From Lachnospiraceae bacterium (GTDB taxonomy: Bacteria > Bacillota > Clostridia > Lachnospirales > Lachnospiraceae), in the NCBI GenBank assembly GCA_003488445.1, contig DNLO01000081.1:1-7321 (forward strand): a stretch of 7,321 nucleotides of DNA. The letters are read 5' to 3'. The translations under genes were made by a program, and so were the position numbers. Shown in pieces: positions 1 through 6,546 of this stretch. Positions within the stretch are counted from its first letter, which is position 1. The number at the start of each line of letters is the position of its first letter. The notes beneath the pieces are model-generated. The model saw only the letters and a list, made by a program, of their open reading frames with translations. It was not told the origin of the DNA and searched no databases.

Positions 1-516
1 CTGAAGAGCCTGGAGGGTACGGATACCAGGCCTACACTGGACAGATACAAGGAGACGCTGTTCAACACGATACAGACATATGTGCCGGACAGCTTCTTCA
101 TAGATGTATGTGCGGGTACGGGAGCCATAGGCATAGAGGCGCTGAGCCGCGGGGCGGACAGGGCTGTGTTTATAGAGAACAACAGAAAGGCCATATCCGT
201 GATAGAAGAAAACCTGCAGAGGACCCATCTGGCAGACAGAGCAGAGGTGCTCACGGCTGATGCTGTCACCGGGCTCATGCAGACTGAAAAGAAGGGCCCG
301 GCAGATGTCATCTACATCGATCCTCCCTACGGAAGGAATCTGGAAGAGCAGATTCTGAAGCTCCTTTCGGGCTCGAAGCTGGTAAACGAAGATACCCTTA
401 TAGTAGTCGAAGCCTCCAATGAAACAGAGCTTGATTATCTTGATGCATTGGGCTTTAATATAATAAAGACAAAGGAATATCGCACAAACAAGCATGTTTT
501 TATCATGAAAGGCTGA
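1..516 (+). CDS. rsmD: 16S rRNA (guanine(966)-N2)-methyltransferase RsmD, 5'-truncated by window edge
   Basis: The frame is open from base 1 to TGA at 514-516, giving 171 visible residues. Family members are about 185 residues, so roughly the first 13-15 (usually an MRVIAG-type start) lie off the left edge. RsmD uses S-adenosylmethionine to methylate the N2 of G966 of 16S rRNA in the assembling 30S subunit. Visible marks are the early TRPT-x-D-R and E-T-L-F-N residues, the Rossmann SAM loop [13 protein letters not shown] (about residues 34-46), the acidic end of strand 2 (FIENN), and the catalytic DPPY motif at 319-330. A GTG at 82 could be taken as a start, but the conserved residues before it show the protein begins further upstream. 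It sits 4 nt before coaD, the standard rsmD-coaD pair of Firmicutes (ylbH-coaD in Bacillus). Family identification is firm; the target base is inferred from the family. Confidence 0.95.
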   Translation: MKSLEGTDTRPTLDRYKETLFNTIQTYVPDSFFIDVCAGTGAIGIEALSRGADRAVFIENNRKAISVIEENLQRTHLADRAEVLTADAVTGLMQTEKKGPADVIYIDPPYGRNLEEQILKLLSGSKLVNEDTLIVVEASNETELDYLDALGFNIIKTKEYRTNKHVFIMKG

Positions 517-520
517 ACAG

Positions 521-1018
521 ATGTCCAATGCGGTTTATCCGGGATCCTTTGATCCCGTTACATACGGTCATATCGATGTGATCAAAAGAGCATCTCATCT
601 TTTTGATACTCTTACGGTATCCGTGCTCAATAACGGGGCAAAAACTCCGTTGTTTTCTGTAGATGAACGTGTTAAGATGTTACAGGATGTGTGCCGGGAT
701 ATACCCAACGTCAGAGTGGATTCCTTCTCGGGACTCACGGCCCGGTATGTACAGGACAATCATTTCGATGTCATCATCAGAGGATTGAGGGCTGTCACTG
801 ATTTCGAGTACGAGCTTCAGATGGCACAGACCAACAGGAAGCTGGCTCCGGAGGCTGATACGGTGTTTTTGACCACGAGTCTGGAGTATGCTTATCTTTC
901 CTCCACCACAGTCAAAGAGGTGGCATTTTACGGCGGGGACATCAGCAAGTTCGTGCCTCACGAGATAGAAGAAATGATACATGAGAAGTATCTTTTAAGG
1001 AGCAGAAATGGCAAGTAA
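521..1018 (+). CDS. coaD: phosphopantetheine adenylyltransferase CoaD
   Basis: This 165-residue cytosolic enzyme catalyses the penultimate step of coenzyme A synthesis, 4'-phosphopantetheine + ATP to dephospho-CoA + PPi. The length is normal for the family, which forms hexamers. The nucleotidyltransferase motif appears as [11 protein letters not shown] (residues 7-17), with T14 and H17 at the T/HxGH positions. K41, R87, the block [12 protein letters not shown] (87-98, with R90 and E98) and the second ATP-binding motif LSSTTVKE (126-133) match the E. coli enzyme, where the latter is ISSSLVKE. The ATG is preceded by AAAGG at 508-512 with 8 nt spacing, inside the end of rsmD. The stop lies 11 nt inside the next gene. 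Nothing in the protein is unusual. Confidence 0.98.
   Translation: MSNAVYPGSFDPVTYGHIDVIKRASHLFDTLTVSVLNNGAKTPLFSVDERVKMLQDVCRDIPNVRVDSFSGLTARYVQDNHFDVIIRGLRAVTDFEYELQMAQTNRKLAPEADTVFLTTSLEYAYLSSTTVKEVAFYGGDISKFVPHEIEEMIHEKYLLRSRNGK
997..1002 (+). promoter_or_regulatory. ribosome binding site inside the end of coaD
   Basis: AAGGAG lies 5 nt before the ATG at 1008, within the last coaD codons. It decides the start of the coiled-coil gene and shows that the 11-nt overlap with coaD is real rather than a miscalled start. Confidence 0.85.
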
Positions 1019-1730
1019 GATTGAACAGACTATCGATGATATCTACGAATATCTGGACAGCTGCAAGTATGCAGCCTTCAGCAACAAGGAAAGCATCATA
1101 GTCAACAAAGAGGATATTTATGAACTCCTGGAGGAGCTGAAGAGCAATACACCCGATGAGATAAAGAACGCCAGACAGCTGGCAGCCAACAGAGATGCCA
1201 TACTCGAGCAGGCAAAGGCGAGAGCCAATGAGATGCTGGAGAAGGCTGCAGAGAAGCAGGGTGAGCTCATCGAGAAGAATGAGATAATGCAGCAGGCATA
1301 TGCTCAGGCCACAGAGGTGGTGGAGCAGGCGAAGATGCAGGCTTATGATATGCTCAACCAGGCAACGACAGAGGCAAACAATTATCAGCTTTCTGCCGTG
1401 AGATATACATCCGATTCACTGGCCAATATCTCCGATATACTTACCAAGGCGATCAACGAGGCTCAGGGAAGATATTCCGATCTTATCACTTCACTTTCCG
1501 AGTGCCTGAAGATAGTGAACAATGACCGGACACAGCTTACAATGGCTGCAGATGTGGAGCAGGTGAACATACCGGGTGCAGAGCCCCAGGCCAAGGCACA
1601 GGCAAGTGGCAGACCTGCCACGCCTCCTAATGTGGCGGGCCATGATGCAGCTTCTTCGAAGCCCCCTGTAGTCGACAGATCCAATTCGATACGTGAATCC
1701 ATAAATGATGATGATATAGATAATATATGA
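1008..1730 (+). CDS. unnamed coiled-coil protein, DivIVA / ATP-synthase-b-like
   Basis: This 240-residue protein has no signal peptide and no membrane segment, so it is probably cytosolic. Residues 1-45 form a short N-terminal part with an [12 protein letters not shown] stretch and a second [10 protein letters not shown] stretch. Residues about 46-175 are almost entirely helix-forming, rich in Ala, Glu, Gln and Lys with recurring EQAK, EKAAEK and NQAT blocks, as in DivIVA or F0 b-subunit helices. Residues about 187-223 are a Pro/Ala/Ser-rich, probably disordered linker, and the protein ends in an acidic [10 protein letters not shown] tail. Relatives in Clostridia are often auto-labelled 'ATPase' or 'V-type ATPase subunit H' only because of coiled-coil similarity. 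No ATP synthase genes are here, and no Walker motif is visible, so that label should not be trusted. A structural or scaffold role, perhaps in division or envelope organisation, is inference. It overlaps coaD by 11 nt and pepD by 4 nt. Confidence 0.85.
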   Translation: MASKIEQTIDDIYEYLDSCKYAAFSNKESIIVNKEDIYELLEELKSNTPDEIKNARQLAANRDAILEQAKARANEMLEKAAEKQGELIEKNEIMQQAYAQATEVVEQAKMQAYDMLNQATTEANNYQLSAVRYTSDSLANISDILTKAINEAQGRYSDLITSLSECLKIVNNDRTQLTMAADVEQVNIPGAEPQAKAQASGRPATPPNVAGHDAASSKPPVVDRSNSIRESINDDDIDNI

Positions 1731-3181
1731 GCATTCTTGGCGATATTGAACCGAAGAACGTATTTAAGTTTTTTGAGGAGATCTGCGCCATACCTCATGG
1801 ATCCGGCAATGTAAAGCAGCTGTCGGAATATCTTAAGAAATTCGCTAAAGACAGGAAGCTCAAGGTCAGACAGGAGCCCTGTGGGAATATCATAATCTAC
1901 AAGGATGCATCGGCAGGCTATGAGAAATCGCCTGCAGTCTGTATTCAGGGCCATATGGACATGGTCTGTGAGAAAGCATCCGATTCCAGACATAATTTCA
2001 AAAAAGACCCGCTGCCGATAGCAGTGATGGATGATGAGGTTTTTGCCAGAGGCACCACTCTTGGTGCGGACGACGGCATCGCGCTCGCCATGGCCATGGC
2101 TGTCCTTGATTCCGATGAGTATGCACATCCTCCTCTCGAGGTAGTGTTTACGGTAGATGAAGAGGTCGGCATGGAGGGAGCCAAGGCTCTCGATTTCAAT
2201 GCGATCAAGGCCAGAAGAGTGATCAACCTGGATTCCGAGAACGAAGGTGTTTTCTTCGTCAGCTGTGCAGGCGGACTGAGGGGCAATATCAATCTGGATG
2301 TGGAGTACAAGCAGCATTCCGGAATAGAGTATGATGTGGTCATCTCCGGACTGAACGGCGGTCATTCCGGTGAGATGATCGACAGATACAATGCCAACGC
2401 CATCATCATAATGGGCAGACTGCTCCGCTTCCTGCAGAGCAGGATGAAGATACGCATACTTGAGCTGTCAGGCGGTCTCATGGACAATGCGATCCCCAGG
2501 GAGGCCGGATGCCATCTGCACGTATCCAAAGAGAATTCGACTACCTTTGAGGATACCGTGGCCGAGTTCGAGCAGATGATCAAGAACGAATACCGGGCTA
2601 ACGAGAGCAATATCATGATATATTGCGAGAACCTTGGCATGAGCACCAGACCTGCCCTGCGTTCGGGAAGTGCAAAGGATATAGTCTTCCTGCTCCGTAC
2701 CGTTCCCGACGGCGTGATCAAGATGTGCAGGGACGAGGGTCAGGAAGGCCTGGTGGAGACCAGCCTGAACTTCGGGATAATGAGGCTTGACGACGATAAG
2801 TTTACTCTGGAAGCGGCTCTCAGGAGCTCGGTCTCAACGCAGAAATATGCTCTTTCCGACAGGCTGAGCCTGCTGGCTGATGCAGTCGGTGCCGACTATA
2901 ACGAAAAGGGAGATTATCCCGCCTGGGAGTACAACAGTGAATCGGAGATACTTCCGGTGCTCTGCAGGCTCTACGAGGAGCAGTGCGGTGAAAAGCCCGT
3001 GATAAAAGGGATACATGCCGGGCTGGAGTGCGGGGTCATCTATCATGCACTGAAGCCTGTCGATATCGTATCCTTCGGACCCACCATAAAGGGTGCCCAT
3101 ACTCCGACGGAGACTCTTTCCGTAGAATCTACTCAGAGGACTTTCAGGCTGCTCCTGGATCTTCTCGGTGAGCTGAAATGA
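1727..3181 (+). CDS. pepD: aminoacyl-histidine dipeptidase PepD (peptidase family M20)
   Basis: This 484-residue cytosolic zinc peptidase hydrolyses Xaa-His dipeptides such as carnosine and probably other short peptides; E. coli PepD is of similar length (485). The two-zinc site is complete: H76 and D78 in GHMDMV, bridging D115 in TLGADDG, catalytic E145 and metal ligand E146 in DEEVGM, D169 in NLDSE, and H458 in KGAHTP. These align with the ligands known for Vibrio PepD with a constant shift of 3-4 residues. GGHSGEM (211-217) and HAGLECG (430-436) are the lid-domain and late catalytic-domain signatures. The ATG overlaps the previous stop as ATGA, and I see no Shine-Dalgarno sequence before it, so translation is probably coupled. 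The N-terminus aligns with E. coli PepD from residue 1, supporting this start. It likely serves amino-acid recovery from peptides. Confidence 0.95.
   Translation: MSILGDIEPKNVFKFFEEICAIPHGSGNVKQLSEYLKKFAKDRKLKVRQEPCGNIIIYKDASAGYEKSPAVCIQGHMDMVCEKASDSRHNFKKDPLPIAVMDDEVFARGTTLGADDGIALAMAMAVLDSDEYAHPPLEVVFTVDEEVGMEGAKALDFNAIKARRVINLDSENEGVFFVSCAGGLRGNINLDVEYKQHSGIEYDVVISGLNGGHSGEMIDRYNANAIIIMGRLLRFLQSRMKIRILELSGGLMDNAIPREAGCHLHVSKENSTTFEDTVAEFEQMIKNEYRANESNIMIYCENLGMSTRPALRSGSAKDIVFLLRTVPDGVIKMCRDEGQEGLVETSLNFGIMRLDDDKFTLEAALRSSVSTQKYALSDRLSLLADAVGADYNEKGDYPAWEYNSESEILPVLCRLYEEQCGEKPVIKGIHAGLECGVIYHALKPVDIVSFGPTIKGAHTPTETLSVESTQRTFRLLLDLLGELK
3167..3172 (+). promoter_or_regulatory. ribosome binding site inside the end of pepD
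   Basis: GGTGAG lies 5 nt before the ATG at 3178 and favours that start over the in-frame ATG at 3217 (codon 14). Confidence 0.7.
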
Positions 3182-3741
3182 GATCTGCCAAAGGCGAATA
3201 CGGACATATCGCTGCAATGAAGCTCGTATCATGCCTTACGGCATTTGGTATCTTTCTTGCTGCTCTCATCATATATCTTGCAGGAGCCTATATTTTCCCC
3301 GATCAGAAGATAATGGTCAGGATCGTTTCCATGCTGATCTGCATTCCGGCTGCCATGGCGGTGGTGCGGTTCGTGCTTTTCATGCAGGTGAAGCAGGGAG
3401 ATAAGAAAATATATGATCTTGCGGAGGGTGCGAGAGGAACGGTCCCGGTATATTATGATGCCCTGCTGACCACCTACGAGAAGAACTACTATGTCAATGT
3501 ATTTGCCTCGGCTGACGGGGAGCTCATCGGCTATACCGAAAGAGATGTGGCAGACATACCGGCCATCGAGAAGCATCTGAAGGAGATATACGGACAGAAT
3601 GATAAGGGCCATGTGAAGATCGTGCTCTGCAGGAATATGGACGGCTTCATGAACAGACTGAAGAGCCTGTCTTCTTCGTACAGCGGGGACACAGCTGCGG
3701 ATGACGGGATACTGCATCTGATAGAGAGGATCTCGCTTTGA
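3178..3741 (+). CDS. unnamed membrane protein with two N-terminal helices and a cytosolic domain
   Basis: This 187-residue protein is not one I can name. Two hydrophobic helices are visible at about residues 15-39 and 46-69, separated by a very short loop containing PDQK. Residues 70-187 are soluble with mixed helix/strand character and include a YDALLTTYEKNYYVNVF stretch, an ELIGYTERD stretch, and a late HVKIVLCRNMDGF stretch. Positive residues before helix 1 and after helix 2 suggest that both ends face the cytosol. No catalytic motif, zinc site or lipobox is recognisable. It overlaps pepD upstream (ATGA) and the pseudouridine synthase downstream (TTGA) by 4 nt each, so it is almost certainly co-translated with them. 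Whether it works with either is unknown. The good ribosome site and clean reading frame make it a real gene. Confidence 0.85.
   Translation: MRSAKGEYGHIAAMKLVSCLTAFGIFLAALIIYLAGAYIFPDQKIMVRIVSMLICIPAAMAVVRFVLFMQVKQGDKKIYDLAEGARGTVPVYYDALLTTYEKNYYVNVFASADGELIGYTERDVADIPAIEKHLKEIYGQNDKGHVKIVLCRNMDGFMNRLKSLSSSYSGDTAADDGILHLIERISL
3725..3740 (+). promoter_or_regulatory. ribosome binding site and TTG start of the pseudouridine synthase
   Basis: AGAGGA at 3725-3730 lies 7 nt before TTG at 3738-3740, which overlaps the upstream TGA as TTGA. The protein aligns with its family from this codon and I see no better ATG or GTG nearby, so a UUG start is the best call. Confidence 0.75.
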
Positions 3742-4682
3742 GGGAATACGTCATATCGGAAAGTGAGGCTGGGCTCAGCCTGCTGAAGTATGCTTCCAAA
3801 ATGCTGCAGAATGCTCCGAAGGGCCTCATACATAAATTCTTAAGAAACAAGAACATAGAACTGAACGGCGGCAGGGCTGACGCACACAGGGTATTATCCC
3901 CGGGCGACAGGGTCGCTTTTTTTCTTTCGGACGAGACCTTCGACAGGTTCCATGATGCCGGAGAGGAGAGCATATCGTACGAGCTCACACTTGAGCCTGA
4001 GCGTGTGCTGTATGAAGATGATGATTATCTCTTCTACGACAAGCCCTGGGGACTCCTCACTCAGAGAGATGCCAGCGGCAGGATAAGCCTGAACGATATG
4101 CTTATCGCCTATACGGGAAAGACAGGGGTGTTCAGGCCGTCGGTCTGCAACAGGCTGGACACCAATACCTCGGGGATAGTGCTGTGCGGCAAATCCGTAA
4201 CGGGTCTTAAGAAGCTCACAGAGGCTGTACGGGAGAGAAGAGTGCGCAAGTACTACAGAGCAGTACTTGACGGACGTATAGATGAGGACATGCATCTGGT
4301 AGCATTTATCAGCGCTTCCGACGGTGAGGGGCGTGTGAGCGTATCTGACAGGCCTATGAGCGGATACAAGGAGATCATCACGGATCTTTCCGTGATAAGG
4401 GCAAATGAAGAGGCGACCTATGCGGAGCTTGCACTTATTACAGGCAGAAAGCATCAGATACGGGCCCAGGCGGCACATATCGGACATCCGGTGCTCGGAG
4501 ACAGGAAATACGGAGCATCACAGGAGAAAAAAGGCCCGAAGCGGCAGATGCTGCATGCTTACCGGGTGGAGCTGCCGGAGGATATTCTTGACGGTATGAC
4601 AGTGTTTGCTCCGATACCTGCGGATATGGAGAGGTGTCTTGCTTCTTCCGGTCTTTCTGATCAGGGCAGGTCTCATAAGTGA
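3738..4682 (+). CDS. RluA-family 23S rRNA pseudouridine synthase (RluC/RluD-like)
   Basis: This 314-residue cytosolic enzyme converts specific uridines in RNA, probably 23S rRNA, to pseudouridine without cofactors. An S4 RNA-binding domain spans about residues 12-60 (LIHKFLRNKNIELNGG, then LSPGDRV). The catalytic domain starts near residue 89 (VLYEDDDYLFYDKPWGLL). The catalytic Asp is D141 in NRLDTNTSG (138-146). The late family block GRKHQIR (236-242), followed by HPVLGDRKYG, is intact. Two positions differ from the commonest form: N instead of H before RLD, and K instead of T in GRTHQIR. Both are known in Firmicutes homologues as far as I recall, and neither is the catalytic residue. Length and S4 domain fit RluC or RluD, but the exact target uridines cannot be told from sequence. 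Start is TTG, overlapping the previous stop; recU follows after 18 nt. Confidence 0.92.
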   Translation: MREYVISESEAGLSLLKYASKMLQNAPKGLIHKFLRNKNIELNGGRADAHRVLSPGDRVAFFLSDETFDRFHDAGEESISYELTLEPERVLYEDDDYLFYDKPWGLLTQRDASGRISLNDMLIAYTGKTGVFRPSVCNRLDTNTSGIVLCGKSVTGLKKLTEAVRERRVRKYYRAVLDGRIDEDMHLVAFISASDGEGRVSVSDRPMSGYKEIITDLSVIRANEEATYAELALITGRKHQIRAQAAHIGHPVLGDRKYGASQEKKGPKRQMLHAYRVELPEDILDGMTVFAPIPADMERCLASSGLSDQGRSHK

Positions 4683-4686
4683 CAGT

Positions 4687-4694
4687 GGGGTGAG
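4687..4694 (+). promoter_or_regulatory. ribosome binding site of recU
   Basis: GGGGTGAG lies 6 nt before the ATG at 4701, inside the 18-nt gap after the pseudouridine synthase. It supports the recU start and the shorter N-terminus compared with Bacillus RecU. Confidence 0.75.
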
Positions 4695-4700
4695 CAGATC

Positions 4701-5234
4701 ATGGCTACTTGGAAATCAAGAGGACTCAGAGGCTCCGCACTGGAGGAGACAGTCAACAGGACCAATGAAAAATACGAGCAGTCTCATCTGGCTCTCGTAC
4801 AGAAGATCCCTACTCCCATAACTCCCATAAAACTGGACAAGTCATCACATCAGATCACTCTCGCTTATTTCGATCAGCAGTCTACGGTGGATTATATAGG
4901 AGTGGCACAGGGAATACCCATCTGCTTTGATGCAAAGGAGTGCAGGACGGATACTTTTCCCCTCAGCAATATCCACGAGCATCAGGTTTATTTCATGGAG
5001 GAGTTTGAGCGGCAGGATGGCGTCGCCTTTTTTCTCATACACTATACCGAGCGGGACCTCATGTATTATCTGACCTTCAGACAGCTCATGATATTCTGGA
5101 GGCGCATGCAGGACGGGGGACGCAAGAGCTTCCGGCTGGATGAGCTTGACATGAGCTATGAGATCCGTCCGAAGCCGGGTATCCTCATACCATATCTTGA
5201 TTATATCCAGCTGGATCTGGACAGACGGGGGTAA
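4701..5234 (+). CDS. recU: Holliday junction resolvase RecU
   Basis: RecU is the Firmicutes resolvase that cuts four-way DNA junctions during recombination repair and chromosome segregation, using a restriction-endonuclease-like fold and Mg2+. This 177-residue copy is shorter than the Bacillus protein (about 206), chiefly at the N-terminus. Conserved marks are RGLRGSALEE (7-16), KIPTPI (35-40), STVDYIG (61-67) with catalytic D64, FDAKE (76-80) with K79, PLSNIHEHQ (87-95), and the C-terminal PYLDYI. In Bacillus RecU the second acidic catalytic residue is Glu in the FEAKE motif; here it is Asp (D77), which keeps the charge and is probably functional. Codons 38-43 contain a perfect tandem 9-bp repeat, ACTCCCATA twice (4812-4829), encoding TPI-TPI. 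In Bacillus recU is next to ponA; here no penicillin-binding protein follows. It appears to be the last gene of the upstream operon, though no terminator is visible after it. Confidence 0.93.
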   Translation: MATWKSRGLRGSALEETVNRTNEKYEQSHLALVQKIPTPITPIKLDKSSHQITLAYFDQQSTVDYIGVAQGIPICFDAKECRTDTFPLSNIHEHQVYFMEEFERQDGVAFFLIHYTERDLMYYLTFRQLMIFWRRMQDGGRKSFRLDELDMSYEIRPKPGILIPYLDYIQLDLDRRG

Positions 5235-5265
5235 GACAGGCCTCTGATATGCCGTGCAATATATG

Positions 5266-5300
5266 GTAGACAAAACTGTAAAAAGTGGTATAATGTCTAC
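5266..5300 (+). promoter_or_regulatory. inverted repeat bracketing the mcp promoter, candidate operator
   Basis: GTAGACA (5266-5272) and its exact reverse complement TGTCTAC (5294-5300) enclose 21 nt. The left arm contains the whole -35 hexamer and the right arm begins on the last base of the -10 hexamer. A dimeric repressor bound here would block RNA polymerase. The half-site centres are 28 bp apart, between two and three helical turns. That is wide for a single dimer, so cooperative binding or chance symmetry are alternatives. I do not recognise the motif as a known regulator site. Confidence 0.4.
5267..5294 (+). promoter_or_regulatory. SigA-type promoter for mcp-srtB
   Basis: The -35 element TAGACA (5267-5272, one mismatch to TTGACA) and the perfect -10 element TATAAT (5289-5294) are separated by 16 nt. 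TG at 5286-5287 gives an extended -10. Transcription should begin near 5301, leaving a leader of about 37 nt. It is the only strong promoter visible in an intergenic position and makes the receptor-sortase pair a separate transcription unit. It does not resemble a motility sigma-28 promoter (TAAA, then GCCGATAA), despite the chemoreceptor it serves. Confidence 0.85.
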
Positions 5301-5326
5301 TACATGTTGTGCGTAAGACATAGTTC

Positions 5327-5332
5327 GGAGGT
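5327..5332 (+). promoter_or_regulatory. strong ribosome binding site of mcp
   Basis: GGAGGT lies 5 nt before the ATG at 5338, the strongest Shine-Dalgarno sequence in the window. It fixes the receptor start and predicts efficient translation. Confidence 0.9.
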
Positions 5333-5337
5333 TTGAT

Positions 5338-6546
5338 ATGAAGTTCCCGGAGAGTCTGATAAAGGGATTGAAGATACTAAATACAGGAAAGGCGGGGCTC
5401 CCTGTCGGTATAGTACAGGCAGTGCTCCTGGCGGCACTTACAGTCATTTGTGCCACAGGTATCGTGATACCGCCGCTCACTGTCACTCTGGCAGCTGTTT
5501 CTCTTCTTATCGGTGTCTGTATGCTCGCAGGCAACAGGCTGTATATCGCCGAGACGGAGTCTGACCTTGGCAGGGTGAGTGCAGAGAATGAGCTGAATAA
5601 GATCAATGTTGTACGCATAGCCCAGATCGCCAAGGGTGTCAATGAAGATATGGCCAAAGCCGAGGAGTCTCTCGCTGAGATAAAGCAGCAGGCCGAGGGC
5701 ATGAACGACACTCTCAATGATCTTACTCAGGGTGTGGCGAGCAATTCGAGCGCGATAAGTACACAGACCAGCCAGACTCAGGATATACAGTCTATCATCA
5801 GTGAAGTAAACGACAGATCCAAGTCTGTGATGGAGTGTTCCGCCGATACCAGGGATGCCGCAGAGTACGGCACCTTGGCAATGGATGAGCTGGGTGCACA
5901 TGTAAAGGACAATATCGAGCTTGGGACACAGATGAGGCAGTCTGCGCAGAGTCTTAAGGTAAGATCGGAGCAGGTCAGCGGCATCAATGAGCTTATTCTC
6001 ACCATATCATCCCAGACCAACCTGCTGGCGCTCAATGCTTCCATAGAGGCTGCCAGGGCAGGGGAAGCAGGCAGAGGCTTTGCAGTGGTGGCAGATCAGA
6101 TAAGAGCTCTCGCCGAGCAGACCAAGGAGGCTACGGAGCAGATCAGTGAAGTGCTCTCAGGTCTCTCCGATGATGCGGACGAGGTGGCGAAGAAGGTAGA
6201 TATGAGTGCCGAACTCTCCGAAAAGGAGCAGGAGGCAGCCAAACAGGCAAAGGAATATCTTTCCACCATATGTGACGGCGTGGAGAAGCTCAACGGAAAT
6301 ACAGAGGAAATAGGCGGGCTGGCGGACAGGCTGTCCGGTGCCAATAACGATATCGCTGACAGTGTGTCTACTCTTTCTGCCGCATCCGAGCAGATCAAGG
6401 CTTCGACTAACGAGGTGTCCGAGCAGGGCAGCAGGAATATGGAGCTTGTAGACAACTTCCAGAAGCTGATGCTCGAGATCAGCAGCATGGTATCTGAATT
6501 AAAGCTGACACCCGGGACGATCCAGCAGGCATCAGCCGAGTCATGA
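5338..6546 (+). CDS. methyl-accepting chemotaxis protein-like receptor lacking a sensor domain
   Basis: This 402-residue protein ends in a chemoreceptor signalling domain that should bind CheA and CheW. The hairpin tip is canonical: [20 protein letters not shown] (224-243), then [18 protein letters not shown], with the conserved E237, R240 and E243. Before it are a short cytosolic segment (1-18) and two hydrophobic helices (about 19-42 and 46-65) joined by only a few residues around PP. There is therefore no extracytoplasmic ligand-binding domain, and I see no clear HAMP domain after helix 2. Long helical arms flank the tip, about 170 residues before and 165 after, as expected for an antiparallel hairpin with Glu/Gln/Ser/Ala-rich methylation regions. 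There is no C-terminal CheR-tethering pentapeptide; it ends QQASAES. It has its own promoter and overlaps the sortase gene by 4 nt. It may sense a membrane or cytosolic cue, or act through a partner. No che or flagellar genes are in the window. Confidence 0.92.
   Translation: MKFPESLIKGLKILNTGKAGLPVGIVQAVLLAALTVICATGIVIPPLTVTLAAVSLLIGVCMLAGNRLYIAETESDLGRVSAENELNKINVVRIAQIAKGVNEDMAKAEESLAEIKQQAEGMNDTLNDLTQGVASNSSAISTQTSQTQDIQSIISEVNDRSKSVMECSADTRDAAEYGTLAMDELGAHVKDNIELGTQMRQSAQSLKVRSEQVSGINELILTISSQTNLLALNASIEAARAGEAGRGFAVVADQIRALAEQTKEATEQISEVLSGLSDDADEVAKKVDMSAELSEKEQEAAKQAKEYLSTICDGVEKLNGNTEEIGGLADRLSGANNDIADSVSTLSAASEQIKASTNEVSEQGSRNMELVDNFQKLMLEISSMVSELKLTPGTIQQASAES

Larger units (their letters stand above)
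5231..5320 (+). repeat. 8-bp direct repeat flanking the mcp promoter
   Basis: GTAAGACA occurs at 5231-5238 (over the recU stop codon) and again at 5313-5320 in the mcp leader, 82 bp apart start to start. The shorter relative GTAGACA lies between them at 5266-5272. The match is exact, but 8 bp is short enough to be chance, and the first copy partly encodes the end of recU. Confidence 0.3.

Noticed and set aside
82..84. GTG as the start of rsmD
   Set aside because: The same frame is open upstream to base 1 and already contains RsmD-specific residues (TRPT, E-T-L-F-N), so the gene starts beyond the window.
431..464. Possible internal promoter for coaD (TTGATT and TATAAT inside rsmD)
   Set aside because: The -10 is perfect, but the spacer to TTGATT is 22 nt and to TTGATG only 13 nt, both outside the usual range. 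The stretch is AT-rich coding sequence.
1463..2365. Long open frame on the minus strand opposite the coiled-coil gene and pepD
   Set aside because: It spans two well-supported plus-strand genes, shows no recognisable domain, and has the Cys/His/Ile-rich make-up of an antisense shadow.
5146..5174. TTGACA inside recU as a -35 element
   Set aside because: No -10-like hexamer occurs at 16-18 nt downstream.
5235..5265. Terminator after recU
   Set aside because: Only a 3-bp GGC/GCC pairing is visible and no U-tract follows, so I cannot support a hairpin terminator; read-through into mcp is possible.
4845..5717. Minus-strand open frame covering the end of recU, the promoter gap and the start of mcp
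   Set aside because: It would run through the promoter region and lacks family resemblance; openness follows from codon bias of the sense genes.
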